From: Candidatus [Bacteroides] periocalifornicus
Lineage (GTDB): Bacteria; Bacteroidota; Bacteroidia; Bacteroidales; CAJPTX01
Direction of reading: 5' to 3'
Length of the DNA: 19,704 nt
Assembly: GCA_001421095.1 (NCBI GenBank)
Contig: LIIK01000047.1
Location: 1 to 19,704, forward strand
Numbering within the stretch: the first letter of the stretch is position 1; the number at the start of each line of letters is the position of its first letter. Position numbers and translations under genes: made by a program. The notes under the pieces were generated by a model. The model had not been told where the DNA came from. It did no database searches and worked only from the letters and a program-made list of their open reading frames with translations. Positions 1 through 9,798 of this stretch are shown piece after piece.

Positions 1-35
1 TCCGAACATGAAGCGGCCCAGGTACGGCGATGGTA
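1..35 (+). repeat. Left copy of a 35-bp perfect inverted repeat
   Basis: The first 35 bases of the window are the exact reverse complement of positions 19660-19694. The match begins TCCGAACATGAAGCGGCCCA and stops at base 35, where the two copies diverge. A perfect 35-bp match over 19.6 kb is far beyond chance. No transposase lies between the copies, so there is no direct support for an insertion sequence. The copies bracket both large genes. The window begins exactly at this repeat, which is also what a contig broken at a dispersed genomic repeat would look like. Confidence 0.95.
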
Positions 36-64
36 CGGCGAAGGTACGAAGCAGGTACGGTGAA
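21..64 (+). repeat. Four-unit 11-bp tandem repeat (GGTACGGCGAW-type)
   Basis: Four consecutive 11-mers can be read: GGTACGGCGAT (21-31), GGTACGGCGAA (32-42), GGTACGAAGCA (43-53) and GGTACGGTGAA (54-64). The first unit and the first bases of the second belong to the 35-bp inverted repeat; the rest extends beyond it. The same 11-base phase recurs in degenerate form next to the right copy. An 11-bp period is not a multiple of three and argues against coding, although one frame is open here (RYG-type residues). The function is unknown. Confidence 0.8.
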
Positions 65-74
65 AACGTGGATG

Positions 75-101
75 GAGAAGGAGGTTTGGCTCCCCTTTTT
101 C
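75..101 (+). terminator. Probable weak rho-independent terminator of an upstream gene
   Basis: A short stem GGAG/CTCC (80-83 with 90-93) with loop GTTTGG is followed closely by a T5 run at 96-100. The layout and wording (GGAGG-TTTGG-CTCCCC-TTTTT) closely resemble the stronger terminator at 9583-9610 after the first large gene. This suggests that a gene on the + strand, possibly another family member, ends just left of the window. The stem is short, so this may be decayed. Confidence 0.4.
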
Positions 102-162
102 TCGTACTAAGGCATCGGCGCAATGCGCTTAAACGATGCGGTACGCCCTTTCCACATCGACA

Positions 163-179
163 TAGCGATTTTTTCGCTA
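163..179. other. Small hairpin upstream of the pseudogene
   Basis: TAGCGA at 163-168 is the reverse complement of TCGCTA at 174-179, with a five-T loop. It lies 60 bases before the pseudogene start codon. It could be a relic regulatory or structural element of the 5' region. No clean TAnnTTTG promoter element is visible between 105 and 239, in contrast to the intact paralog. Confidence 0.35.
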
Positions 180-239
180 ACTTACGAGCGTTTTTCGGCT
201 TCTGTAGTCATTCATTGTTTACCGTTAATTCGTAAGGTT

Positions 240-3200
240 ATGCAAAAATCTAGACTACTCACCCTGCTCACCGTAGCCTTGGCACCGCTATCGCTCTTTG
301 CGTAGCGCACCGTGCAGCTAGGGGCGTATCGTTTTGTGCCGGAGCAGAATTTGGCACAGAGTTTGCCGTTGGGCAATAGGGGGGCACGTGCGGTTCGATG
401 TTACCCAGCTAGGCCCATCAGTCGGTGGTCTGCACAATGCGCTGGTACAGTTCCAAGCGCAACCGACCGCCCATGACCTCCAGCGGCTAGAGGCACTGGG
501 TATCACCCTGGGCGATTACGTAGGGGGCTACGCCTACTACGCCTTGGTTTAGGCAGATGCCTCATTCGCTAAACTTCGCCATGCGGGGCTTACCTCCCTT
601 ATCCCCGTGCGGCCTGAGTGGAAGCTCTGCGAAGCCCTACAGAGTGGCATACCGCCAGACTACGCCCGTGTGGGTTCGGGGGGCGCGAAGGTGGCGATTC
701 GCTACGCACCGAATGCTCCCCCTAAGCTGGTAGAGGAGGTGCTGGTGAACATGGGGGGAAGGGATCTCCATATAGCTGAGACCTTTAGGGTGATATACGC
801 TGTGGTGCAAACGGATAGGCTGGGCGAGCTGGCCGGTTACCGTGGGTGCTGAGCATCGATGTGCAGCAGCCTCTGGCCGAGCCTACCAATAGCACTGGGC
901 GAATTCTGGGCCGTGCCGAGGTGTTGGCTCTCCCGGCTGTGCTGGGCGGTAGGGGATTGCAGGGCGAGGGTGTTCGTATTGGGATATGGGACAGCAACAT
1001 CGCGAGCCATATAGACTATGGGAATCGGGTGCATGTGCAGGAGTACGAGGAGAGCGGTGACCACGGGTCGCATGTGCTTGGCACGGTGCTAGGAGCTGGG
1101 ATGCTCGACCCCGACGGGAAGGGTATGGCCCCGATGGCTGAGGCTTGGAGCTACAACTTCAATGTCCAGAGCAATAGGCTTACCAGCCCCGAGGAGATGG
1201 ATATAGCGCGTAGGAAATTCGGCATCAGCCTATCCCAAAATTCCTACGGTGTGGGGCTCCGCCTGCAGTGCGCGAAGATCAAGACATTCCCCTACCGGGC
1301 GAGCGATATCAATCTGGACATACTCTCTAATCTCTACCCCACGCTTACCCACGTATTCGCCGCGGGCAACGACCAGGAGGGTTGCGCTGCCGAGACCACC
1401 GAGATCTGGGGGAAGGCCGGGTACGGCACCATATCGAACCACGCGAAGAATGTGATTCACGTGGGCGCTGTCACCGCTACAGGGCGTGGGACCGTATTCA
1501 GCAGCCAAGGGCCGCATGACGATGGTCGCCTAGCCCCCACCATTTGCGCGAAGGGGCAGGAGGTCTACAGCGTTATGCCGGGCAATGAGTATCAGACCAT
1601 GAGCAGGATCAGCATGGCCTGCCCTATGGTGAGCGGTACGGCTGCACTGCTGGCAGAGCGGTACGCGCAGCTGAACCAGGGACGCGAAATCCGGAGCGAC
1701 CTGCTACGGTCCATTCTGGCCAACACGGCTACCGACATCGGACGGCCAGAGCCTGATTTCCAGTACGGATACGGTATTATGGATGCTGAGAAAGCCGCCA
1801 TAACGCTGGAGAATGGCTACTATCACTACGACTCGCTCGCCACGGCCCAGCTGAATGAATGGGAGATCCCCATCCCCTCCGCCTGCCAAGGGCTACGGGT
1901 TATGATTGCGTGGATTGATCCCCCAGCCTATAAAACCCCGCAGTGGGGAAGTAGAGTGCTTATCAACGACCTCGACCTTAGCCTAGAGGTCGGTGGAACT
2001 ACCTATCTTCTCTGGGTTTGCAATGGGACTAAGGGGCACGTGGAGGATAATGCGGCCAGGGCTGTAGATACCCTCAATAATATGGAGCAGATAACCCTGA
2101 ACCAGAGTGAACTACGTGGTAAGCAGGGGGTGAAGGTGCTGGTGAAGGGCGCGAGGTGTCCAAGGGCAAGCAGCGCTACGTGCTTACTTGGTGGTATGAC
2201 GAGGGTGCACCGCGGGTGGTGTCGCCAGCAAGCTGAATGGCTCTAGAGCCCGGGAAGCAGGCGTACCTAGCGCTGGAGAACATGCCAGCACCCTTCGCGG
2301 TAGAAATTTCGTATGATGGGGGTGCTACTTACCGCGCTCTTGGACGGGTAGAGCAGAGCATAGGGAATATCCTGTTCAGAGTGCCGACAGATGCCCCGGT
2401 TACCGAGCGGGCATTGGTGCGTGTGCAGGGAGCCGATGGTCGGTAAGTGCGCCATTCACCATTGCACCGCAGCCTCAGGGGGTTAAGGTTGCAGGAACTG
2501 GGTGCGGTCTGGCTGGATGGAAGGTAGAGTGGGAACGGTGTGAGGGCGCCACTGAGGGCTACGCAGTGCTTGTTGGCGATCCCTCTACTAGCCAATTCAC
2601 CCAGATTGGGCAAACGGACGGGGTGGACAAGACCGAATTCACAGTGCCTCCCGAAAAGCTCCAAGGGATAGAAAGGCCGGTGTTCAGCGTGGCGACCTGA
2701 GCGGGCAATGGCTACGGGAAGCGGTCTGTTGGGGTGTTGAATACTCCATCTAATCCTCTGGTTATCAGGTCGGGCAGTCTACCGTTCAGCGAGACGTTCC
2801 TTCGTTACCCCTCCATCTACTTCTGGCCAAAAGCGGGGGCGAATGCCGAGGTGCTCTACCGAAACCAATCGGTGGGCGACGTGCCTCCTGGTCCTAGCTT
2901 CGTGGGGCTTCGGTGCAAGAGGGATCTGCAGGCCTTTGACACCAACTCGTATTTCAGCCCTGCGAATGCCGATAATATGGCGAGCCTCACGCTGTGCGAG
3001 CTCGACTTGACGGGTGTAGCCGCTACCGAACCGCTCGTGCTCCACATCTCGGGCATGCTGGTGAGCGCAGATGATAGCGACCTCTCCACTGCCCGCATGC
3101 GGGTTCTGCTCGATGGCGCGCCGCTTGCCGACCTGCAAGGTGCGCTGGAGCAGCAGGCCACGGGGAAAAACCAGGAGTGGTATTTTGGGCTGAACGGTGG

Positions 3201-6200
3201 TGAGAAACACCAGCTTGCGATAGAATTCGCAGGGAAGGGTGAGGACGACCTCCTCGCCATATGTCGTATCGCCATCCGCAGGGCGGTGCAGCAGCCTAGC
3301 GTGGCGCTGCGCATAGTGAAGGCTCCGGCCAATAGGCCCAACATGGGCATGGGTACTTTCACACTCGAGCTGGAGAACAAGAGCGTGCAACCATTGGCCA
3401 ACCTCCTGGTGAAGGGCTACTGCTGCGGTAAATGGGTGGCGCAGCACACCGTGGAGAAGCTAGAGGGCATGGGCAAGGCGGAGTTCAAGATGGCGCTCGA
3501 CCTCTCGACATCGGAGAACCTCGGGGAGCTGATAGCCACTGCTTTTGACTGCGTAGTAGACCCCAATAACCCGACGGTAAATGGGCACGTGGCCCACGAG
3601 GTGAATAGCCAAGGCAAGGTGGTGGCCATGCCCACCTCGCGGACTGTAAGCTCTGGGCTAGGCCCGCAGATAGTAGACCCGAAGCTACGCTACACCGTGC
3701 GCGAGAAGCTGATATTCACTGACAACGGCGGCTACTACGGTAAGCACACCGACGATCAGTCGGCAACGCTCAAGTTCCTGCCCTCGGATCCGAACATGAA
3801 GGTCCGGGTGAAGTTCCTCCGTTTCGCGCTGGAGCCCGATGAGGCGGCTCTGCAGGTATTCACCGCCTTTGTGCCGAACGACCTCACGGTGAGCTACACG
3901 CGCGATAGGGCCTACCTTATGGGCGATAAGCTGGAGATGCCGATGACCTTCATCTCCGAGGCGCCCGATGGTGGGGTAACGCTCTTCTTTGAGGCGCTGG
4001 AGGGGAGTAGTGCGGATGGCTGGGTGGCCGAGGTGGATATGGTGCCACCTGCCAATCCGCTTAGCCTCAGGAAGATGAGTATGCACGGCAGGGGAACGGG
4101 CGTTGAAGGCCCAGTGCCTATAACCCTCACGGTGCGCAACAGCTGGAGCACCCAGCAGCCCAACGCCACCGCTATGGTGCGCACCGCCAAGGGCTTTTAC
4201 TATAGAGAGCCCGTATCGATAGGGCTGGGCGAAACGACGATAACCCTCAACGGGAAGATCGATTTGCCAGCTGCTACACCAACCCTCATGGAGGTGTCCA
4301 TAGCTGGGGATGACACGAACGAGATAGACAACGTGCTGTACGGTTACGCGGTTTATGACCGCTACTGCGCTCCCGATAGCATGCCTCGGCGCCCCGTGCA
4401 GATGCGGGCTATAATGGTGAATGCGCACGATAATTACCTCCTGAAGCCCAAGGCCGATGGGTCAGTTCGCTACACGCTAGACAACCCGGCGGTACTCTAC
4501 AGGGGTGATGGCCCTGCAAGCCTAGAGGTTAGCACCAACGGCACTACCCCTCGCGATTTCAGCCTTGCCGCTTGGGTAGATTGGGATGATAATGGGGAGC
4601 TTACCGATGCTGAAAGGGTGATAGTACCCCTAGTGGGCGGGAATGGGAGGAGTGCAACCGTAACCCTAGACCCGTCCAATGCCACGTTTGGTGCTAAGCG
4701 AATGCGACTAATGGTGGGCAAGACCGATGAACTCACCTCTGCCTGCGCAACCCTCACCCTTGGCGATGTGCAGGATTGCCTGCTCGAGGTCAAAGAGGGC
4801 AGCTACCCTGGCAAAGACGACCTCGCGATTACCCGGGTGAAGATCGGGTACAATGGGCAGCCTCGTTCCAATCAAGAGGTGGCCATCACCATCGCCAACC
4901 TCTCCAATAGCCCCTTTACCGGGAAGGTGAAGGTGAAGATGGAGCTGGACGGGAACGCTATCCCAGTGGACGACCTGGATTTCGCCACCACGCCTATATC
5001 GCCCTACAGCGGGAGCCGCACGAGCACCCTAAGCGCCAAGGTCGATCTCGATATGCGAGGCAAGCACACCGTGCGGGTTACGATAGAGGAGGTTCCAGAG
5101 GTGGTGAACGCAGACAACAATGCGAACGAGGCCAGCGTCTGGATTGTGATACCCCGCAATGATGGCCCTTACGCCCTCGCTATGCAGAGCCTCGATAGCA
5201 GCGAGAGCATCGCGGTTAGTAGCGTGGCTGAGAAGCTGGCGGTCCTCACCCGCGGGAGGAAATCGTGGACTGCCGAGATGGTCTTTCGGCTCGACCGCCC
5301 ACAGTTTGCCGACCTCATGCGGGCCAAGGGGTTACAGGTAGCCACTACCTACCGCATGCAGAACGGGGTACCCAGCAATGCCATTGGCCTCCTGGTTGGA
5401 AAAAACATGATAGCCTACACCGATGGCAATGTCATTACCCCGGGCAAGTGGCATCACCTCTCGCTGGTATTCAAGGATATAAAATTTGACCCCCTCGACG
5501 AGACGGTTTCCAGCAGCGTGCCGCTAGTCTACATAGATGGCGTGAACTGCCCGCTCCATGCCAACGGTAGCGATGTGCCAGACTTTGGGGTGCAGTACGC
5601 TCGCGATCTCTTCCTGATGCCAAGGGCAGAGGCTCGCATCAAGCTCTTCAGGGCCTGGAGTAAAGAGCTCACACCGGGCGAGATAGAGGCGAACCTCTTC
5701 AGCTACTGCCGAAATGCGGGGGCTCTCCCGAGCGATTGCTTTGTGGAGTTCGCCTTTGACGAGGGTGCGGGCAATGCGCAAAGCCTCTCAGGTACTGAAG
5801 TGGCAGACATCAGCTCGAAAAACGACTCCCGTATCTCGGCTGTAACCGGTGGGATGTGGGAGAAGCTCAGGCAACTTGTGGATGGTTTCAACTTTGAGGG
5901 TCAGACCCGTGCTACCAAGCTCGCTGAGGGAAAGTATGAAATCGCATTCCCGAGCGGGACGAACCCTGCAGCCATTAGGGGTACCATCCAGAAAACCTGG
6001 CCTAGCGTGGCACTAACCTACAACGGGAATCCTGTGGATGCCAACACCCTATTTGACTTCTCTCGGGAGGTGAAGGTGCTAGCTACTGCCGACCTCTTCG
6101 GTAAGAGCGGATTCTCGCAGGAGCTAGTATTCTCCTATAAGGAGGGGAAAGCGGCTGAATGCGAACTTCTAAGCCTTACTCTGGAAAAGACGAAGAACCA

Positions 6201-9200
6201 AGGCCTCGCCGAGGATATTGCCCTCCCAAGCATCTCGCAGACCAATGCGCTAGGCATCCCTGCCGCCTCGGCACAGCTGAATACCAAGCAGGTGGTGCTA
6301 ACCTACACGCTCTCTGAAGGTGCTCGCCTGCTGCATGCGGGCGTAGAGCTGACCAGCGGGGCTACACCCATCGACCTCTCGCAACCCGTGCTGCTACAGG
6401 TAGAGGCCGCCGATGGGCAAAAGAAAAACTACAGCCTACAGCTAGAACTCGCCCAGACGATAGAATGGAGTCTTGCCCCGCAGCAAACGTTGGTTTACGG
6501 TGATGCGCCAGTACCCGTGCAGGCCTCGGCAACCTCTAAGCTCCCGCTAACGTTCGTGTCCTTCCAGAGCCGGGTTGCGACTGTTGCTGGTGGCACGCTG
6601 CGCATCGGTAAACCCGGCAAGGCGACCATCACGGCTCTACAACCTGGCGGGGGTGTGTATGCTCCAGCTTCCCCAGTAGCCCACGAGGTCACTGTCGGCA
6701 AGCGTCCCATAACCGTAAAGGCTACAGTAGCACAGGCAACCTACGGCATGCCGCTGGATTGGAATTTTACCTACACCCAGCTAGTGGATGATGAAGACCT
6801 CCGTAGCATGCCCGATCCTCTAGGCAAAGGGGTATTCAAGATCCTCAATAGCAATGGGGTAGAGATGCAATCCTCCGCCTTGCTACCCGTAGGGCACTAT
6901 ACCATAGCCCCGCAGGTGGATAATGCCTACGAGACGGAGCTCTACACCGTAACACCGGAGGGCGCAGAGTTCGACGTGGTGCAGGGTGCCTATTGGCCAG
7001 TGAGCTTTAGGGTGCAGGGTGCCGATGGCCAACCCCTTGAGAACGCTACGGTAATGCTTGGGCAGCAGGCTCGTACTACCGATTCACAGGGTGAGGCTCT
7101 CTATGCGGTGCAGGAGGGTGCTTCCTACAGTTTTACGGTGCGGCGCGATGGGTATACCCCAGTGGTAGAGTACGTTAACATGGTATCTGGTATGGCAATG
7201 CAGCGACTAGTAACGCTGCGTAAGGCCACCATTGCGCTGCACTACACCGCTGGCGAGCACGGGAAGCTTGCAGGCAATGCTAACCAACTGGTGGCCGCTA
7301 GGGCTAGCGGGCAAGAGGTTATGGCAATCCCAGAGGTCGGCTATCGGTTCACGGGGTGGAGCGACGGTGGCACTGAGAATCCACGTATCGATAGGAATGT
7401 AACCCAACCCTTTGCGGTTGAGGCGCAATTTGCCAAGCTAACCTACACCATTGCCTATAGCATAGGTGAGGGAGGCATGCTGGAGAGTGGGGAAAGCACT
7501 CGGCAACAAACAGTTGGGTACGGCAACGATGGGCAGGAGGTGAAGGAGGCCGATGCCGATCACTACTTCATGAGCTGGGACGACGGCGTGGCCTCTCCAG
7601 CCCGGCAGGAGAAGGACGTGAAACAAGACCAGGCGGTAACAGCACTATTTGGGCGTTACATGCCTCTGGAACCCGCGCAGTTCAATGGTTTTGACAATGG
7701 TGCGATAGGGGAGAGCTGGTATACACTCGCGGGAGGCGAGTCGGGCGTGGCCTGGGAGATCGCCAGCACTCCGCAGGGTGGGAGGTATCTCGATGGAGCT
7801 TTTGCCATAGCCGACGGGCGGAGAGGGGGCATCAAAGAGACCAAAGCCTACCTCTATTCGCCCCGCTATAGGCTCACGGTCGTAACGGGCGGCGTGATTG
7901 TGGCGTTCGACTACATATTCTCCAAGAACCACGACACGGGCGCCGAGGGGATCTTTGCCCTGGAGTACTCTGTGGATGAGGGGGCAACGTGGAGTAGATT
8001 GGGCGACGAGGTGGAGGAGACGCTGCTGCGGAAGGCATGGAAAAACCAGATTGCGAATGCCGATCTTGTGGGTAAGGCCTACCTGCAGTTCCGCTGGAGC
8101 TATACCGATACCAGAGGAGTATATGCCCTGCTCGATAACATAGTGATAGCGGCTGAGGTTACCACCCAGTTCACGGTGCACTACCAATCAAACCTTGCTG
8201 GAGCTTGCACGTTCAAGGAGTTTGGCGGTGGAGGAGCAACAGGAGCAACCCTCGACCTGCCGGTGGCACAGGGGGCTACCCCGCCAAGGGTGATGGTCCA
8301 GGCTGTGAATCCAGGCTTTAGATTCCTAGAGTGGACTGGTGGCGTGAAGAATGTGATCTACAAGTCGGCCAAGCAGGTGTACCAGAATGAGACGGTTACG
8401 GCCTACTTCCGCCAGCTAGGCAAGGTTACGGTACACTTTGCCGCTTACCCAGAGGCTGGAGGTCGCATTGTGGATGCTGATGGTAATGCGGTTACAGAGC
8501 CTGAGGTGATAGATTCTACCGGCAGCACAAGGCAGGTAACGGCTGTGGCCAACGAAGGCTATAAATTCCTCCACTGGAGCGACGGAGCTACCGAACCTAC
8601 CCACAGCATGGCGAATGTCTGTGAAGATGCAACGTTGGCCGCCCGCTTTGAGAAGTTGGAGAGCTATAGGGTGCGTTTTGTAGTAACCGATGGTCGTTTC
8701 CCCTTGGGTGGAGCTACCGTGCGGGTGGCTGGACAGAACCTCACCACCGATGCCAATGGGCTAGCAGAGAGCCAACCGATAGCGGAGGGTGAATATCCCT
8801 ATACCGTCGATTGCCAGGGCTACGTGCAGGCCACAGGGAATGCCACGGCCAACGCCCTGCAAACCACCCATAGCGCAGTGATGAGGGTGGTGCTATTGCT
8901 TACGGTAACTAACTCGGCCAACGAACCGATTGGGCAGGTAGAACTGCAGCTACCCAACGATACCTACCCGTATCGTATCACGAGTCCTGGCTATAATCCC
9001 GAGATGGGTGAACTTGCAGTGAGTACAGCTACAAGTAAAACCATTGTGCTTCAGCGTACTACCCACACCGTAACCTTCACCGTGAAGGATACGCAACCGC
9101 AACCTCTGCCCAATGCCACCATTGAGATCAACGGCCAGAGCCTGCCCACCAATACCAAGGGCAATGCCACTATCAGCCTGCCCGATGGCACCTACCCCTA

Positions 9201-9555
9201 CACGGCAAGGCTGAAAGGCTATAGGACCGCCCGGGGTACGGTTCAGGTGCAGGGTGAAGATCTAGGCATTGAGGTAACTCTAACCAAGGAGGTAGTAGAT
9301 GCGGTGGAGAGCCGGCTGCTGGCGAACGTAGATGTCTACCCGAATCCTTGCGATGCAGAACTGCGTCTGCGGAACGTGGCCGCCCTGCGTTCGCTTGCAG
9401 TGGTGAACGCCCTAGGGCAGACGGTGCTGACCCGTACCCACGATGGGGCGGAGACCGTGGTAGTACCCACTGGCACGCTCCCCGCGGGACTCTACCTGCT
9501 GCGCCTTACCGACACCGAGGGAGGCATCCATACCCTCCGCTTCGCGAAGCAGTAG
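240..9555 (+). pseudogene. Decayed giant T9SS-exported subtilisin-like protease/adhesin (first tandem paralog)
   Basis: This aligns end to end with the intact neighbour at 9739-19245. The start at 240 gives a signal-peptide-like sequence (MQKSRLLTLLTVALAPLSLFA) that is stopped at once by TAG at 303-305. Joining the frames restores a prodomain, the S8 protease (Asp codon 990-992, His 1062-1064, Asn 1368-1370, Ser 1611-1613), then CUB-like (about 3706-4050), GEVED (about 4355-4795), CARDB-like, laminin-G-like (5161-5820), MBG/Ig-like (6445-6990), InlB-type repeats, choice-of-anchor J (7681-8160), three carboxypeptidase-regulatory-like repeats (8664-9285) and a T9SS sorting domain (YPNP near 9337, ending FAKQ). 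The ancestral length would be about 3,105 codons. Eight lesions all fall before 2701; 2701-9552 is open. A GTG at 2734 could start a 2,273-residue product, but it would lack a signal peptide, so T9SS export is not expected. Protein similarity to the neighbour is moderate, so the duplication looks old. Confidence 0.93.
303..2700 (+). other. Lesion map of the pseudogene: four stops and four single-base frameshifts
   Basis: Reading against the intact paralog gives these lesions. TAG at 303-305 is where the paralog has Gln. There is +1 G in the six-G run 379-384. TAG at 550-552 falls in the prodomain after YYALV. One base is lost at about 841, where GGTTACCGTGG was probably GGTTACCCGTGG (P-W-V-L). 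One G is lost at about 2153-2155, before VSKGKQRY. TGA at 2234-2236 is where the paralog has Gly. One G is lost at about 2442, before VSAPFTIAPQPQ. TGA at 2698-2700 follows FSVAT. The net shift is consistent with the change from the frame of 240 to the frame of the 9553-9555 stop. Exact indel positions are inferred from alignment by eye and could move by a few bases. Confidence 0.88.
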
Positions 9556-9582
9556 CGGGTTACAAGCGTAGGGATTAACATG

Positions 9583-9610
9583 AAGGGGGAGGCTTTGGCC
9601 TCCCCCTTTT
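9583..9610 (+). terminator. Rho-independent terminator after the pseudogene
   Basis: An 11-bp perfect stem, AAGGGGGAGGC (9583-9593) with GCCTCCCCCTT (9598-9608), has loop TTTG and runs into TTTT. It starts 28 bases after the TAG at 9553-9555. It separates the two large genes, so the intact gene should be transcribed from its own promoter and not by readthrough. Confidence 0.9.
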
Positions 9611-9626
9611 GCTTAGTCGCACCCGC

Positions 9627-9634
9627 TACTTTTG
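9627..9634 (+). promoter_or_regulatory. Alternative Bacteroidota -7 element (TACTTTTG)
   Basis: TACTTTTG matches the Bacteroidota TAnnTTTG consensus. The nearest upstream TTG (9609-9611) is only 15 bases away, shorter than the usual spacer of about 19-21, and lies in the terminator T-tract. It is therefore a weaker candidate than the element at 9690-9697. Confidence 0.3.
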
Positions 9635-9667
9635 CATGATGTGGGGGCTTTCCTGATTGCAATACCA

Positions 9668-9697
9668 ATGCAATTTCCGGAAATTTAGCTATTTTTG
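9668..9697 (+). promoter_or_regulatory. Likely promoter of the intact protease gene (ATG-N19-TATTTTTG)
   Basis: TATTTTTG at 9690-9697 is an exact match to the Bacteroidota -7 consensus TAnnTTTG. Nineteen bases upstream, ATG at 9668-9670 matches two of three bases of the -33 TTG element. Transcription would begin near 9702-9705, leaving a leader of about 35 bases. No Shine-Dalgarno sequence is seen before the start codon; the leader is AT-rich, which is common in this phylum. Confidence 0.6.
9672..9685. promoter_or_regulatory. Perfect 14-bp palindrome in the promoter spacer, candidate operator
   Basis: AATTTCCGGAAATT is its own reverse complement and lies entirely between the proposed -33 and -7 elements. 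A second palindrome, ATTGCAAT, lies at 9656-9663, and part of it (ATGCAAT) recurs at 9668-9674. A dyad in this position is where a dimeric regulator could control RNA polymerase binding. The identity of any such regulator is unknown. Confidence 0.45.
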
Positions 9698-9738
9698 GCA
9701 GGTTTTTAAATGAGAATACAGCATTAATCTAACTGTAT

Positions 9739-9798
9739 ATGAGAAAATTAACATTATTTGCATGGTTGCTTGTCGCATTGCCAGTGATGGTGGGGGCG
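9739..9798 (+). other. Signal peptide of the intact protease
   Basis: The N-terminus MRKLTLFAWLLVALPVMVGA has a basic n-region, a hydrophobic core and a VGA end suited to signal peptidase I, with cleavage predicted before QPVV. It directs Sec export to the periplasm, the step before T9SS transport across the outer membrane. The decayed paralog has a comparable sequence that is cut off by a TAG at the equivalent junction. Confidence 0.88.

Noticed and set aside
8..235. Small open frame starting MKRPRYGDGTAKVR over the left repeat
   Set aside because: It is formed by the inverted repeat and the 11-bp array, runs through the probable terminator and has no domain signal. The tandem unit is not a multiple of three.
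303..2700. Programmed frameshifting or stop-codon readthrough in the first copy
   Set aside because: Eight separate events would be needed, the stops are of two types (TAG, TGA) with no shared context, and only one frameshift lies in a long homopolymer. Decay is simpler.
3789..3801. 13-base match to the start of the 35-bp repeat (TCCGAACATGAAG) inside the pseudogene
   Set aside because: It encodes part of a conserved CUB-like segment (SDPNMKV) that the paralog also has in a related form, so coding constraint and coincidence explain it better than a third repeat copy.
2734..9555. Treating 2734-9555 as a separate functional gene
   Set aside because: It starts with a GTG inside a region aligned to the paralog's middle, has no promoter element or signal peptide, and is continuous in homology with the broken 5' part. 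It is best described as the open remainder of one pseudogene.
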